Shown here piece after piece: positions 44,908 through 53,275 of a DNA stretch of 64,000 nt; position 1 is the stretch's first letter; every line of letters starts with the position of its first letter. Below the pieces are notes generated by a model. That model did not search any database, had not been told where the DNA came from, and worked only from the letters and a program-made list of their open reading frames with translations. Source of the stretch: Saprospiraceae bacterium (GTDB taxonomy: Bacteria > Bacteroidota > Bacteroidia > Chitinophagales > Saprospiraceae); assembly GCA_020627785.1 (NCBI GenBank), contig JAHDGF010000007.1:61729-125728 (forward strand), in the 5' to 3' direction. The position numbers and the translations under genes were made by a program.

Positions 44908-47109
44908 TTAATCGATCTTAATAAAGTTTGATGAACCGATCATCACTGAATTAGAAGTGAGGATGCAATTGTATAAACCTGCCAGCAAATGATTTACATC
45001 TATCTGATAGAATGATTGATTTTTTTCAATGATCATGTTGTTTGTCAGTATTTGCTGACCAAGTTCATTGAATATAAGTAACTTGACTTTTCCTTGTGAA
45101 TTTTCTTCAAATGAAACATTTAGTTCTGAGCTTGTAGGATTAGGAGCTATTGAAATTTGATATTTACTTGTTGTTGTTTCTTCTGTATTTACTGTCCCTG
45201 AAAATTCATAGGCACCTGAGTCTGGAGCTCCCACACGCGGATTTCCTTGAAGATCTAATAAAGGTACATCCGGGCCAACTACACCAAAATCGATGGCTGG
45301 TGATCCGGCAAGTATAAAACCATTTTGATTTAGTAAGGGATTAGTTCCATGTAAATCTAATTCAGAATTCTCAGCTCCTTCTAGACTATTGTCAGATGAA
45401 ATGTTCCCACCGTTGCTTATTAATTTTGCATTTGGGAAAAAGGATCTAAAATTATCTGTTGGATTATCAAACACAGAATTTTGAATGATTATAGGAATGA
45501 ATGGGTCTTGTGTTTGATTAAATATTCCTGAGGATAAGGCCCCTTCATTGTGTGTGAAAGTTGAATTAATAATTTCTGTTTGTTCTTGTAGATTTTCTTC
45601 ATGCTTAATATATAAAGCTCCACCGAGACCACTTCCTGCTGCAGAATTTTCTTTAAATATCGAACTAATAATTTTTGTTCTATATCCAACAATGGAAATA
45701 CCGCCTCCTATATTTTGAGAATTATTTTCAATGAATTTTGAACCAGTAATGGAAATGTTGCCTTTGTCAGTCTCTGGTGCTATACAATTGATTGCTCCAC
45801 CGTCCTTAGATTTGTTATTAAAGAAAACGCAACTATCTATAGATACATTAGCATTTCCAAAACAATCCATAGCACCTCCATCAACTTGAGTTTCATTATT
45901 ATTAAATGTGGACCGTATAAGGGTGAGATTTATACTATCAGTTATTTGAATAGCGCCACCATATCTATTGGAGTAGTTCCCTTCAAAATTGCAATCGGAA
46001 ATGGTTATTTCAGCCCCTCCAAATAGAACCATTCCTCCACCGGAGTACTCCGATTGGTTTAAATTTATGTTGCACTTTGATAATTCTAATTTACTTGTAG
46101 TTGAAGAAAAGCCAATGGCACCTGCACCTCTATAAATAGAGACGTTTTCTATAAATGTGGTTTCATTAATTTTCAAATTATATATGGTGTCTGACAAATT
46201 TTTGAAGTATATAGCTGCGCCATAATCACTTGATCTATTGCTTGAAAAAAAGCAGCCTTCTACTTGCATGTTGCTTCCATACGAATAAATCGCACCTCCA
46301 TCTTTTCGCGTGATACCAGACAATCCAGTCTTATTGGCTGTGAAGTGACAGTTTTTCCATATTGTGTTCGAGTTTTCTTCACCTACGGCTCCTCCTTTAT
46401 AAGTTGCTCTATTTTGATTAAATACGTTATTTTCTAGCAATACAGATTCTGAGTTTTTGATGAATATGGCACCTCCGTCAATTGCTTCATTCTTTTCAAA
46501 CGTGCAATTCTTTATAAAGGGGTACAAGGAATTGCTATCGATAGAAATAAAGTTATTAATCCGCAGCGCTCCTCCTTCCATCGCAAAATTCTGAGTGAAA
46601 TGACAATTTATAATCTGCGGGGTACCAGCAATTTTTAAAGCTGCACCATAATGATCTTTATCGAACCCATTTCTAAAAGTGAAGCCATCAATGATTGTTT
46701 CATTTGTGACACTCGGTAATAAGGACAGTAGACCTGGATTGTTGTCTTCTTTATTTATTTCAAAATTATCTTCAATGTCATTCTCTAAAAAGTCACCAGT
46801 GATAATTGTATTCAGAGGATTTGAATTTCTTTGCGATAAACTTGTCTCAGTGCCCGTGAATCCTCCATAGATTTTTAAGTTACGTCCAAGAATTATAAAG
46901 CCTTCACCGTTTGATGAAACTTTATATTTGCCTTGAGCAACCCACAGCTCCTCGCCGTTTTCAGAATTTTCTATAGCCGTATAAAATTCAGTATATGCAT
47001 TTTCCCATGAACTTCCATTATTAGACCCAGTGGCATTTTGATCTACGAAAATTTGTCCATATAAAGTGGAAGTGAATAAGATTGATAATAAGGTATATCT
47101 AATTTTCAT
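44908..47109 (-). CDS. Secreted right-handed beta-helix protein with T9SS sorting domain
   Basis: The 733-residue protein has a signal peptide ending TLYGQ. Many short parallel beta-helix turns (about 100-560) recur as GGAI, NNxF and CxFxxNxA patterns, as in choice-of-anchor Q / polymorphic outer-membrane-type repeats. Segments such as GGFTGTETSLSQRN and a closing GSPAIDFG...GAPDSGAYEF frame the helix. The last 80 residues (APNPTSSELNVSF...NFIKID) are a type A sorting domain. It lacks visible catalytic residues and may be an adhesin or structural protein. TGAGTGAAG arrays lie on both sides of it, suggesting control by the neighbouring LytTR system. Confidence 0.85.
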   Translation of the reverse strand: MKIRYTLLSILFTSTLYGQIFVDQNATGSNNGSSWENAYTEFYTAIENSENGEELWVAQGKYKVSSNGEGFIILGRNLKIYGGFTGTETSLSQRNSNPLNTIITGDFLENDIEDNFEINKEDNNPGLLSLLPSVTNETIIDGFTFRNGFDKDHYGAALKIAGTPQIINCHFTQNFAMEGGALRINNFISIDSNSLYPFIKNCTFEKNEAIDGGAIFIKNSESVLLENNVFNQNRATYKGGAVGEENSNTIWKNCHFTANKTGLSGITRKDGGAIYSYGSNMQVEGCFFSSNRSSDYGAAIYFKNLSDTIYNLKINETTFIENVSIYRGAGAIGFSSTTSKLELSKCNINLNQSEYSGGGMVLFGGAEITISDCNFEGNYSNRYGGAIQITDSINLTLIRSTFNNNETQVDGGAMDCFGNANVSIDSCVFFNNKSKDGGAINCIAPETDKGNISITGSKFIENNSQNIGGGISIVGYRTKIISSIFKENSAAGSGLGGALYIKHEENLQEQTEIINSTFTHNEGALSSGIFNQTQDPFIPIIIQNSVFDNPTDNFRSFFPNAKLISNGGNISSDNSLEGAENSELDLHGTNPLLNQNGFILAGSPAIDFGVVGPDVPLLDLQGNPRVGAPDSGAYEFSGTVNTEETTTSKYQISIAPNPTSSELNVSFEENSQGKVKLLIFNELGQQILTNNMIIEKNQSFYQIDVNHLLAGLYNCILTSNSVMIGSSNFIKID

Positions 47110-47177
47110 GGATGAAATTGTTTGGTTGATACCATAATATTATTATTCAATTAAAATGTTGCATGAAAACATAGACC

Positions 47178-47209
47178 ATTGAGTGAAGCAGCTATTTCAT
47201 TGAGTGAAG
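47178..47209. promoter_or_regulatory. TGAGTGAAG direct-repeat pair upstream of the beta-helix gene
   Basis: TGAGTGAAG at 47180 and 47201, again exactly 21 bp apart, each preceded by AT. The pair lies 69-100 bp upstream of the beta-helix ATG, a natural activator position. It is the same 9-mer as in the array near 44810. Confidence 0.6.
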
Positions 47210-47232
47210 TCGATTACCATTCCTTTTGCCAT

Positions 47233-47265
47233 AAAAAGATCCCCAAGCCTGAACGACTTGGAGAT
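47233..47265 (-). terminator. Intrinsic terminator of the VWA gene
   Basis: On the minus strand ATCTCCAAG (47265-47257) pairs with CTTGGGGAT (47247-47239), with one G-U pair and a 9-nt loop, then C and a run of T. It lies 28 nt after the VWA stop and separates that gene from the TGAGTGAAG pair. Confidence 0.75.
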
Positions 47266-47292
47266 TTCTAAACAACGATTTAAGAACTTGTC

Positions 47293-49044
47293 TTACCTTC
47301 TTTCCAATGACTCATACAATTGAACCAATTGTAAAAATTCATCCTTTCCTTTTATCTCATTAGCACTCTCTGCCAGTTCTGTTATCTGCTTGATGCTTGA
47401 CTCTTGTAGGTAATTTGATTTTCTCAAAAGCATTCCAAATTCCGCTACAGCCATAATGAAGTTCGTGGTTTCAGAATTGTTGCTCACCTTATTGGCCTTA
47501 GGGCCAATGGTCTGTACAATTTTCTTACTCTTATCTCCATCCGGTTCCTTATATCTAAACTTTAAAGTAGCTAGTTCATTGTTGAGTATTCCACTAGCCT
47601 GTGGCTTTGGATTGTTCTGATACTTTAAGTCATCGACAGAGGCGAGAAGATTTGATTCGACGCCTGCTGGGATAATTTCATACAATGCAGTCATAGAAAT
47701 TCCTGAACCTATTTCACCTGCATCTTTGGTGTCGTCGTTGAAGTCTTCTTTGTTCAATAGTCTATTCTCATAACCGATGAGTCTGTAGGCACCTACATAC
47801 GCTGGGTTGAATTCGATCTGAATTTTTACATCTTTAGCAATGGTAAACATTGATCCGCCAAACTCATTAACCAAGGTTTTCTGAGCCTCTAGCATATTGT
47901 CAATGTATGAATGATTCCCATTCCCCTTATTAGCCAATACTTGCATCCGGTGATCTTTATAATTACCTGTCCCAAATCCCATGACCGAAAGGAAGATGTT
48001 GGTTTTTCTTTTTTCTTCAATTAAAGACTCAAGACCTTCTGCAGAACTTACACCCACATTAAAGTCTCCATCAGTTGCTAGGATGACTCTGTTGTTTCCT
48101 CCTTTGATGAAATTACTTTTAGCAATATCATAGGCAGTAATGATGCCTTGACCACCTGCCGTAGAACCACCAGGTCTCAAACTTTTCATGGCTGTCCAGA
48201 TTTTTTCTTTTTCAGATGCTGGGGTAGACTCTAAGACAACCCCCGCATTTCCAGCATAGGTGACAATGGCTACTTTATCTTCTGGTCTCAATTGATCTAA
48301 TAATAATTTAAAGGCTGATTTCACCAGCGGTAATTTATTGGCTTGATTCATTGATCCTGAAACATCCAATAGGAATACAAGATTAGAAGGTGGTAGATTT
48401 TCGGTTTCGATTTTCTTGCCTTGGATTCCTACGTGAATTATTTGGTGTTTCTCATTCCAAGGACATTCTGAAAGTATTGAGGTCATTTCTATGGGATGTT
48501 TACCATCTGGTTGTGCATATGGATAGTTGAAATAATTTATCATCTCTTCAATCCTCACGGCATCAACTGGTGGAAGATAACCATCCATCATCATTCGCCG
48601 TACATTGCTGTAGCTTGCTCGATCTACATCGAGTGAAAAGGTAGATAACGGTTCTTCAGTGGCTGATTTAAAACTGTTTTCTACAATTTTGCCATACTCC
48701 TCATTATTTTGGTATTGATGCTTATGCGGCATTCCGTTGTGAAAAGCGCGACTCTCAAAATTGTTGGCCGCAGGACTTCCCACTCTTTTTGCCTTGCTTG
48801 CACTTATCATGTCTTGATTAGTGAAAACAATTTCTTCTTCCACAATCCTTTCCTCCTTCACTTCTTGAATGACCGGTGGCGGGGGTGGCGGATTGGAGGT
48901 TTTTGGTGGAGCAACATCAATGTCGTTATCAAGAATTAATGCATCATTTGGAGTTTTAATTACTTGATCGTTGGACTTACATGCCAGCATTGTCATGCAA
49001 ATGCATAATAAGGTTAAATAGAGCAGACTAGTATTGAATTTCAT
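47293..49044 (-). CDS. VWA-domain lipoprotein (YfbK-like, with DUF3520)
   Basis: This 583-residue probable lipoprotein has a leader ending TMLAC, then a Pro-rich segment. The YfbK-like N-terminal domain (TFSLDVDRASYSNVRRMM; VRIEEMINYFNYPYAQP) is followed by a von Willebrand A domain with intact MIDAS (DVSGSM, D227, S229, S231; later TDGDFNVG) and a C-terminal DUF3520-type part. VWA proteins bind partners through a metal ion. It is divergent from an ECF sigma factor and its membrane partner across a 90-bp gap, an arrangement suggesting shared control. Confidence 0.88.
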   Translation of the reverse strand: MKFNTSLLYLTLLCICMTMLACKSNDQVIKTPNDALILDNDIDVAPPKTSNPPPPPPVIQEVKEERIVEEEIVFTNQDMISASKAKRVGSPAANNFESRAFHNGMPHKHQYQNNEEYGKIVENSFKSATEEPLSTFSLDVDRASYSNVRRMMMDGYLPPVDAVRIEEMINYFNYPYAQPDGKHPIEMTSILSECPWNEKHQIIHVGIQGKKIETENLPPSNLVFLLDVSGSMNQANKLPLVKSAFKLLLDQLRPEDKVAIVTYAGNAGVVLESTPASEKEKIWTAMKSLRPGGSTAGGQGIITAYDIAKSNFIKGGNNRVILATDGDFNVGVSSAEGLESLIEEKRKTNIFLSVMGFGTGNYKDHRMQVLANKGNGNHSYIDNMLEAQKTLVNEFGGSMFTIAKDVKIQIEFNPAYVGAYRLIGYENRLLNKEDFNDDTKDAGEIGSGISMTALYEIIPAGVESNLLASVDDLKYQNNPKPQASGILNNELATLKFRYKEPDGDKSKKIVQTIGPKANKVSNNSETTNFIMAVAEFGMLLRKSNYLQESSIKQITELAESANEIKGKDEFLQLVQLYESLERR

Positions 49045-49134
49045 AGCGTTTATTTTTTAATCTATCTTGAGGATGCATTTTTGAGGTAGATTGCACACGT
49101 GATTTGAAAATATTTTTGTTAATCCACTGTTAAC

Positions 49135-49698
49135 TTGAAATTCAAGGCCAAAAAGTATGGACATTTGCCGGAAGATGAGTTGATAAAACTCGCATCTTCC
49201 GAAGAAAAGAATGAGGTAGGATCTCATTTATTTCTCCAATACTCTGAACTGGTCTATGGTCTCTGCTTAAAATATCTCAAGGATGCTCATGATGCAGAAG
49301 ATGAGGTCATGAATGTCTATGGTCTATTTCTCAAGAAGATTAAAGAACATAAGGTCGAAAATGTTAAATCTTGGTTATATGTTCTAACTAAAAACCATTG
49401 TTTAGGTGTTTTGCGAAAGCGAAAACGAGATACTGAGAAATTTGATCAGTTTACGCTTATGTATTCTGAGGATAATTATCATCCTTTAGAAGAAGATACC
49501 TCTGAGCAAGAAACCCAACGCTTAAATCTGTGTATGGATAAATTAGCAGAACTTCAGCGCACTTGTATAAAGGCGTTTTATTATGACAAACAATCTTATG
49601 AAGAAATCTCAGCATCCTTGAACCTTCCATGGAATAAAATACGTTCCAATATTCAGAATGGGCGTAGGAATTTAAAAAAGTGCTTAGAAGCAAAGTGA
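49135..49698 (+). CDS. ECF-type RNA polymerase sigma factor
   Basis: This 187-residue sigma-70 family protein has region 2 (GLCLKYLKDAHDAEDEVMNVYGLFL; SWLYVLTKNHCL) and region 4 (CMDKLAELQRTCIKAFYYDKQSYEEISASL followed by the WNKIRSNIQNGRRNLKKCL helix). The start is TTG at 49135; no in-frame ATG precedes region 2. The next gene begins in its stop codon (GTGA) and encodes a membrane protein, the usual position of an anti-sigma factor. Signal unknown. Confidence 0.9.
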   Translation: MKFKAKKYGHLPEDELIKLASSEEKNEVGSHLFLQYSELVYGLCLKYLKDAHDAEDEVMNVYGLFLKKIKEHKVENVKSWLYVLTKNHCLGVLRKRKRDTEKFDQFTLMYSEDNYHPLEEDTSEQETQRLNLCMDKLAELQRTCIKAFYYDKQSYEEISASLNLPWNKIRSNIQNGRRNLKKCLEAK

Positions 49699-50882
49699 GT
49701 AATATAGAAAGACATAAAACAGAATTACTAAAGAAATACTTGAATAAGAGTATTTCAAATGCTGAGCGCCATGAATTAGAAAAGCTAGCCTTAGACGATC
49801 CATTTTTATTTGAGGCGATGGAAGGATATACAGAGGTCTCAGGAAATCACGAAGAAGTTTTGGGTCGGATAAAATCTAGAATGGGTAGGGGTAAGGACAC
49901 CGAAGGATTAAGCTTTCCCTACGCCATCGCTGCATCCTTACTTGTACTTTTTGGTTTTAGTTTCTTCTTTTGGCAACAAGACTCCAGTGATAAGCGCATG
50001 CCATCCTTAGCATCCAAGGAGGAGAAAACCATTACGGTGAATACTCCAATGGATGACAAACCAATGGCGGCATCCAAGAAGAAATTAGAACTCGCCGAGG
50101 AGGTAGAAATGGAGCCTGAATCTAATGAAGTGGCAGAGGCTGTTACTCAACAAAGCTCAAAGGACAAGGTAAACGTTCCACAAGCTCCCATTGAATCAAA
50201 GACAGCTCCCATTGCTTCTACTTCCAAAGAGGCGCTCAACTCTGACTTTAATGATGAAACTGAATTAATTGAATTTACAACGGTAGAAAAAGAACAGGTG
50301 GTTGTTATGGAAGAAGAAATGGTACATGCTCCTGTTGAGGTTAAAACCGTCTTTGATCCTTCCATGGAAACAAGTCCGACTCCAGCAGCAAGTGCACCTG
50401 AAGGACCTGCTGGTGTCTTTGCTAATCCATCAAAAGATAAGGCGAAGATTGATGAGATTGTGGTTATGGATGCAGATGAATCAGTTGTAAATGAGTCAGA
50501 TAGAAATGAGATAAGTGAGCAAGTAGTAGTTGCAGAAAAAAAGAAAGAAGCTCGATCCGTTCAAGGTCCATCAAACAAGATGAGTGATCAGGCCGATTCT
50601 GGGATGTTTAATAATCAAGCCACTGAATCTGTAAAAGCTTACCGAGATGACTTTGAAAAATATTTATACGAGAACGTAGATCAATACTTATCTAATCAAG
50701 AATTAAAAAAGATCCAAAAAGGGGTAGCCTTGCAATTCAACTACGCGGATAATCAAGTGAGTAATTTTAAGGTTTCACCCAATCAAGACCCTAGGGTAAA
50801 TGCACTCTTATTGGAATTGGTGAAGGGTGGTGTTGTGTACTTAGAAAATGTGGATGGAATAGTAGAGTATGTCTTATTTTAA
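49695..50882 (+). CDS. Single-pass membrane protein, putative anti-sigma factor
   Basis: I start at the GTG at 49695, which overlaps the sigma stop as GTGA; an in-frame GTG 15 nt upstream is the alternative. The 395-residue product has a cytoplasmic helix (HKTELLKKYLNKSISNAERHELEKLALDD is 50-odd residues from the start to the helix end, in the style of Bacteroidota anti-sigma N-termini), one transmembrane segment (YAIAASLLVLFGFSFFFW, about 80-97), then a long acidic low-complexity periplasmic stretch and a C-terminal folded part (about 315-395). It has no zinc-binding HxxxCxxC motif. The partner role is inferred from position. Confidence 0.6.
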   Translation: MSNIERHKTELLKKYLNKSISNAERHELEKLALDDPFLFEAMEGYTEVSGNHEEVLGRIKSRMGRGKDTEGLSFPYAIAASLLVLFGFSFFFWQQDSSDKRMPSLASKEEKTITVNTPMDDKPMAASKKKLELAEEVEMEPESNEVAEAVTQQSSKDKVNVPQAPIESKTAPIASTSKEALNSDFNDETELIEFTTVEKEQVVVMEEEMVHAPVEVKTVFDPSMETSPTPAASAPEGPAGVFANPSKDKAKIDEIVVMDADESVVNESDRNEISEQVVVAEKKKEARSVQGPSNKMSDQADSGMFNNQATESVKAYRDDFEKYLYENVDQYLSNQELKKIQKGVALQFNYADNQVSNFKVSPNQDPRVNALLLELVKGGVVYLENVDGIVEYVLF

Positions 50883-50885
50883 AAA

Positions 50886-51167
50886 TTACTTCTTCTTCCA
50901 GTACTTGGTCCCATCTTTCATCCGATCTAATACCCCAATTCCAATCAACATTCTACGAAGTGTTGCCGCATCATTAAAGCTGTGATGTTCATTCAATAAT
51001 TCATTTACTTCTGTTTCTGTATAATCTCTGCCGGCTTCAAACTGCCCTGCAAAAAATGTCAACATTAGATCGAGTTTCTTTTTTTGCTTTTTGCCAGGGA
51101 GCATTGAGAATTTTCCTTGCTCGTCTCGGTAGCCATCAAGTAAGCTGAAGTCTGTGGTTTCTTGCAT
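50886..51167 (-). CDS. DUF2087 domain-containing protein
   Basis: This 93-residue cytoplasmic protein starts from the ATG at 51167 (an upstream TTG would add 6 residues). The DUF2087 pattern is clear: KKQKKKLDLMLTFFAGQFE, YTETEVNELLNEHHSFND, AATLRRMLIGIGVLDRMKDG and TKYWKK. The fold is a small winged-helix-like domain found alone or at the end of transcription regulators. The stop lies 3 nt from the stop of the convergent membrane protein gene. Confidence 0.85.
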   Translation of the reverse strand: MQETTDFSLLDGYRDEQGKFSMLPGKKQKKKLDLMLTFFAGQFEAGRDYTETEVNELLNEHHSFNDAATLRRMLIGIGVLDRMKDGTKYWKKK

Positions 51168-51276
51168 GGTGTTTAATGTTGGCAATAAATTTACAAAATT
51201 TACTTTCCTAAATTTTATTTAAATGGATTGTAAGAACATACCAATATCTGCGTCAAGGGATAGCTGGTTACATTAA

Positions 51277-51459
51277 TTAGTTGCAAGTCAAGAGTATTCA
51301 AGCAAGGGTGAATTGATAAGCGACTTAAAAAGGCAAGTAAGGAAGCAGGAGGTACAATTAATCGGACTAGAAAAAAATCAAGAAGCAGCGCAAATAGGCT
51401 TATCCAATATAAATGCTTTGGAAATTCAAGTCCTAGAATTATCGAAGCCTAAAACTTAA
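51277..51459 (+). pseudogene. Coiled-coil coding remnant
   Basis: The plus-strand frame is open from 51277 to a TAA at 51457-51459 and reads like a real coiled coil (ELISDLKRQVRKQEVQLIGL, then EIQVLELSKPKT). No ATG starts it and a TAA cuts it off upstream. Such ends close chaperone-of-endosialidase or tail-fibre-type proteins in Bacteroidota. It may be the leftover 3' end of a deleted gene, or a 48-residue gene starting at the TTG at 51313. It overlaps the end of the minus-strand PKD-protein gene by 11 bp. Confidence 0.4.
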
Positions 51460-53275
51460 CAAACTTCCCATTCCCAAACAACTTTCCTCCATCCAGCAAT
51501 TCATACACATAAGCCCCAGAATCTAGGAGCGGAAGAAATAAATTATTCTCACCGTGGGTAACCCGCTGCTCATGTACCATAATTCCAGATAGGTTGTAGA
51601 TTTTAATAATTCCATCTTCTGGTAAATAGTCATGGATCAAAAGTCTAGCATTCTCTTCTACAGGATTGGGGAATAGGGTGATGTTGAAATTTAATGACTG
51701 ATCCTCGATGGAGGAAGGTCCCAGTTGTAATATCTGACAAGAGGTATTACTGCTGTTTTCGTTACTCACGGTAAGGCAGACCTCATAACTTCCATTGCTG
51801 TCGTATTCATGTTGTGGAAACCTGTCCTCAGAACCATTGCCATCTCCAAAATCCCAAGCCCAACTTTCTGGTCTAAAATAAGACACATCCCAGAACTGAA
51901 TGTTGCGATGATCCATGCTATCCTGTTCATACCAAAATCGAGAAACAGGATCGTTGTTTATTCCTAGGGAGTCACAGTCGCTACCATCCAATGGACCCAG
52001 TCGATAGGTATTAAAATTAGGAATGGTACCAGAGACATAAGTATCTAGGGTGATGATGCCTTGATTAAATTCACAGGCCTCACCTCTTTCATTGGGCTTT
52101 TCAATTCTGTGCATTTTATTACATTGTGCCCCATTGGCCATGTAAATTTTATCATCAGGTCCAAGTTGTAGCTGTCCTAAATAAATAGGAATTTCGTCTA
52201 TTATTTGACAACTATCTCCATTTTGAAATTGTATCAATTCCATGGAGTCGATATTAAAATCATCATCAAGCTCAAATTGATATAATTTGTCTAAATTGGC
52301 TAGGTATAATAAATTTCCATCTGGAGAAAATTCCAAGCCATTGTTTAACCATCCATTACCGAGCAGTTGATGATACTCAGGGTCAATGAGATCCCCCGTA
52401 CATCGATCAAATCCTGCATACATAAAATCAGACCCATTGGGCTGGTTATAATCTATGGTTCCATACAGGGCATATTGATCTCCTTGTTGACTAAATTTAG
52501 ATTGACCAAAGGTTGACCGCAATTGAAAGGATAAGAACTGTAGATGGTCCAGATGGATTCCTGTAGGATCTACCAGGTAGGTGTAGACCGTATCTTTATT
52601 AAATTGTAAAAACCACCAGTCCCGTCCATTGCCATGTTTACAGGCCGTAAGATTTCCTAACCTACCAATCTTTTTATTGATTACAGTATCCTTTTTAAAT
52701 ACTTCAAAACTTTCGTTGCTGTTTTTTTCTACTCGACTTGCCCATAATTCATAATGCGTTGAATCAGTTGATGGTAGATTGTTTTCATAATTTAAATATA
52801 AGACCCAATATCCATCATCAGTTTCAGGCATAGGAATAATTCCAGCCGCTTGAGGCCCTCTGAAACCAGTCGGTCTTGACTGACCATTTTCATTATCCCA
52901 GGTTAACCATTCCCACTTAGGACTATAATTAATAATACGCCCATTCGTAATCCAGTCTCTATGGTCTCCATGAATTGATTGCGCATTGCAATACATTAAG
53001 AGTTCACCATTTTCATCACAGATGCTGGTATTACATTCCTTAAAATCTAAGGTCAATTTTAAATCACGATAGACCAGAGGGGGCAGTTCATTAAAATCTA
53101 AGAGTGTTGCGCCACAGAAATCAGGAAATATTGAACTAAGGCAGGAGTCAACACTTGTAAAATTGGAGATCCAAATATGGTCTTCTTTTTGTGCAAGTAG
53201 GGTAGGAGCAATGATGAAAACAATCATTGCTCCTAAAAGGTATTTTTTTAAATATGTAATCTTAGTTGTTGACAA
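51449..53275 (-). CDS. Secreted PKD-domain protein with T9SS sorting domain
   Basis: The 608-residue protein starts with TTG at 53275, overlapping the previous stop by 14 nt; this start alone gives a full signal peptide (ends PTLLAQ). Residues about 30-445 form a propeller-like region with blocks such as NNGLEFSPDGNLLYLANLDKLY and GPDDKIYMANGAQCNKMH, as in Bacteroidota proteins that precede a PKD domain. The PKD domain (about 455-525) has SWAWDFGDGNGSEDRFPQHEY. A type A sorting domain ends the protein (LFPNPVEENARLLI to FVKF). It is co-translated with the giant protease/beta-helix gene before it. Confidence 0.85.
   Translation of the reverse strand: MSTTKITYLKKYLLGAMIVFIIAPTLLAQKEDHIWISNFTSVDSCLSSIFPDFCGATLLDFNELPPLVYRDLKLTLDFKECNTSICDENGELLMYCNAQSIHGDHRDWITNGRIINYSPKWEWLTWDNENGQSRPTGFRGPQAAGIIPMPETDDGYWVLYLNYENNLPSTDSTHYELWASRVEKNSNESFEVFKKDTVINKKIGRLGNLTACKHGNGRDWWFLQFNKDTVYTYLVDPTGIHLDHLQFLSFQLRSTFGQSKFSQQGDQYALYGTIDYNQPNGSDFMYAGFDRCTGDLIDPEYHQLLGNGWLNNGLEFSPDGNLLYLANLDKLYQFELDDDFNIDSMELIQFQNGDSCQIIDEIPIYLGQLQLGPDDKIYMANGAQCNKMHRIEKPNERGEACEFNQGIITLDTYVSGTIPNFNTYRLGPLDGSDCDSLGINNDPVSRFWYEQDSMDHRNIQFWDVSYFRPESWAWDFGDGNGSEDRFPQHEYDSNGSYEVCLTVSNENSSNTSCQILQLGPSSIEDQSLNFNITLFPNPVEENARLLIHDYLPEDGIIKIYNLSGIMVHEQRVTHGENNLFLPLLDSGAYVYELLDGGKLFGNGKFVKF

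Noticed and set aside
44808..47209. TGAGTGAAG copies considered as terminal repeats of a mobile element around the beta-helix gene
   Set aside because: They are direct, not inverted, come in three and two copies at a fixed 21-bp period, and no transposase or target duplication is present; regulator sites fit better, though a duplicated segment is not excluded.
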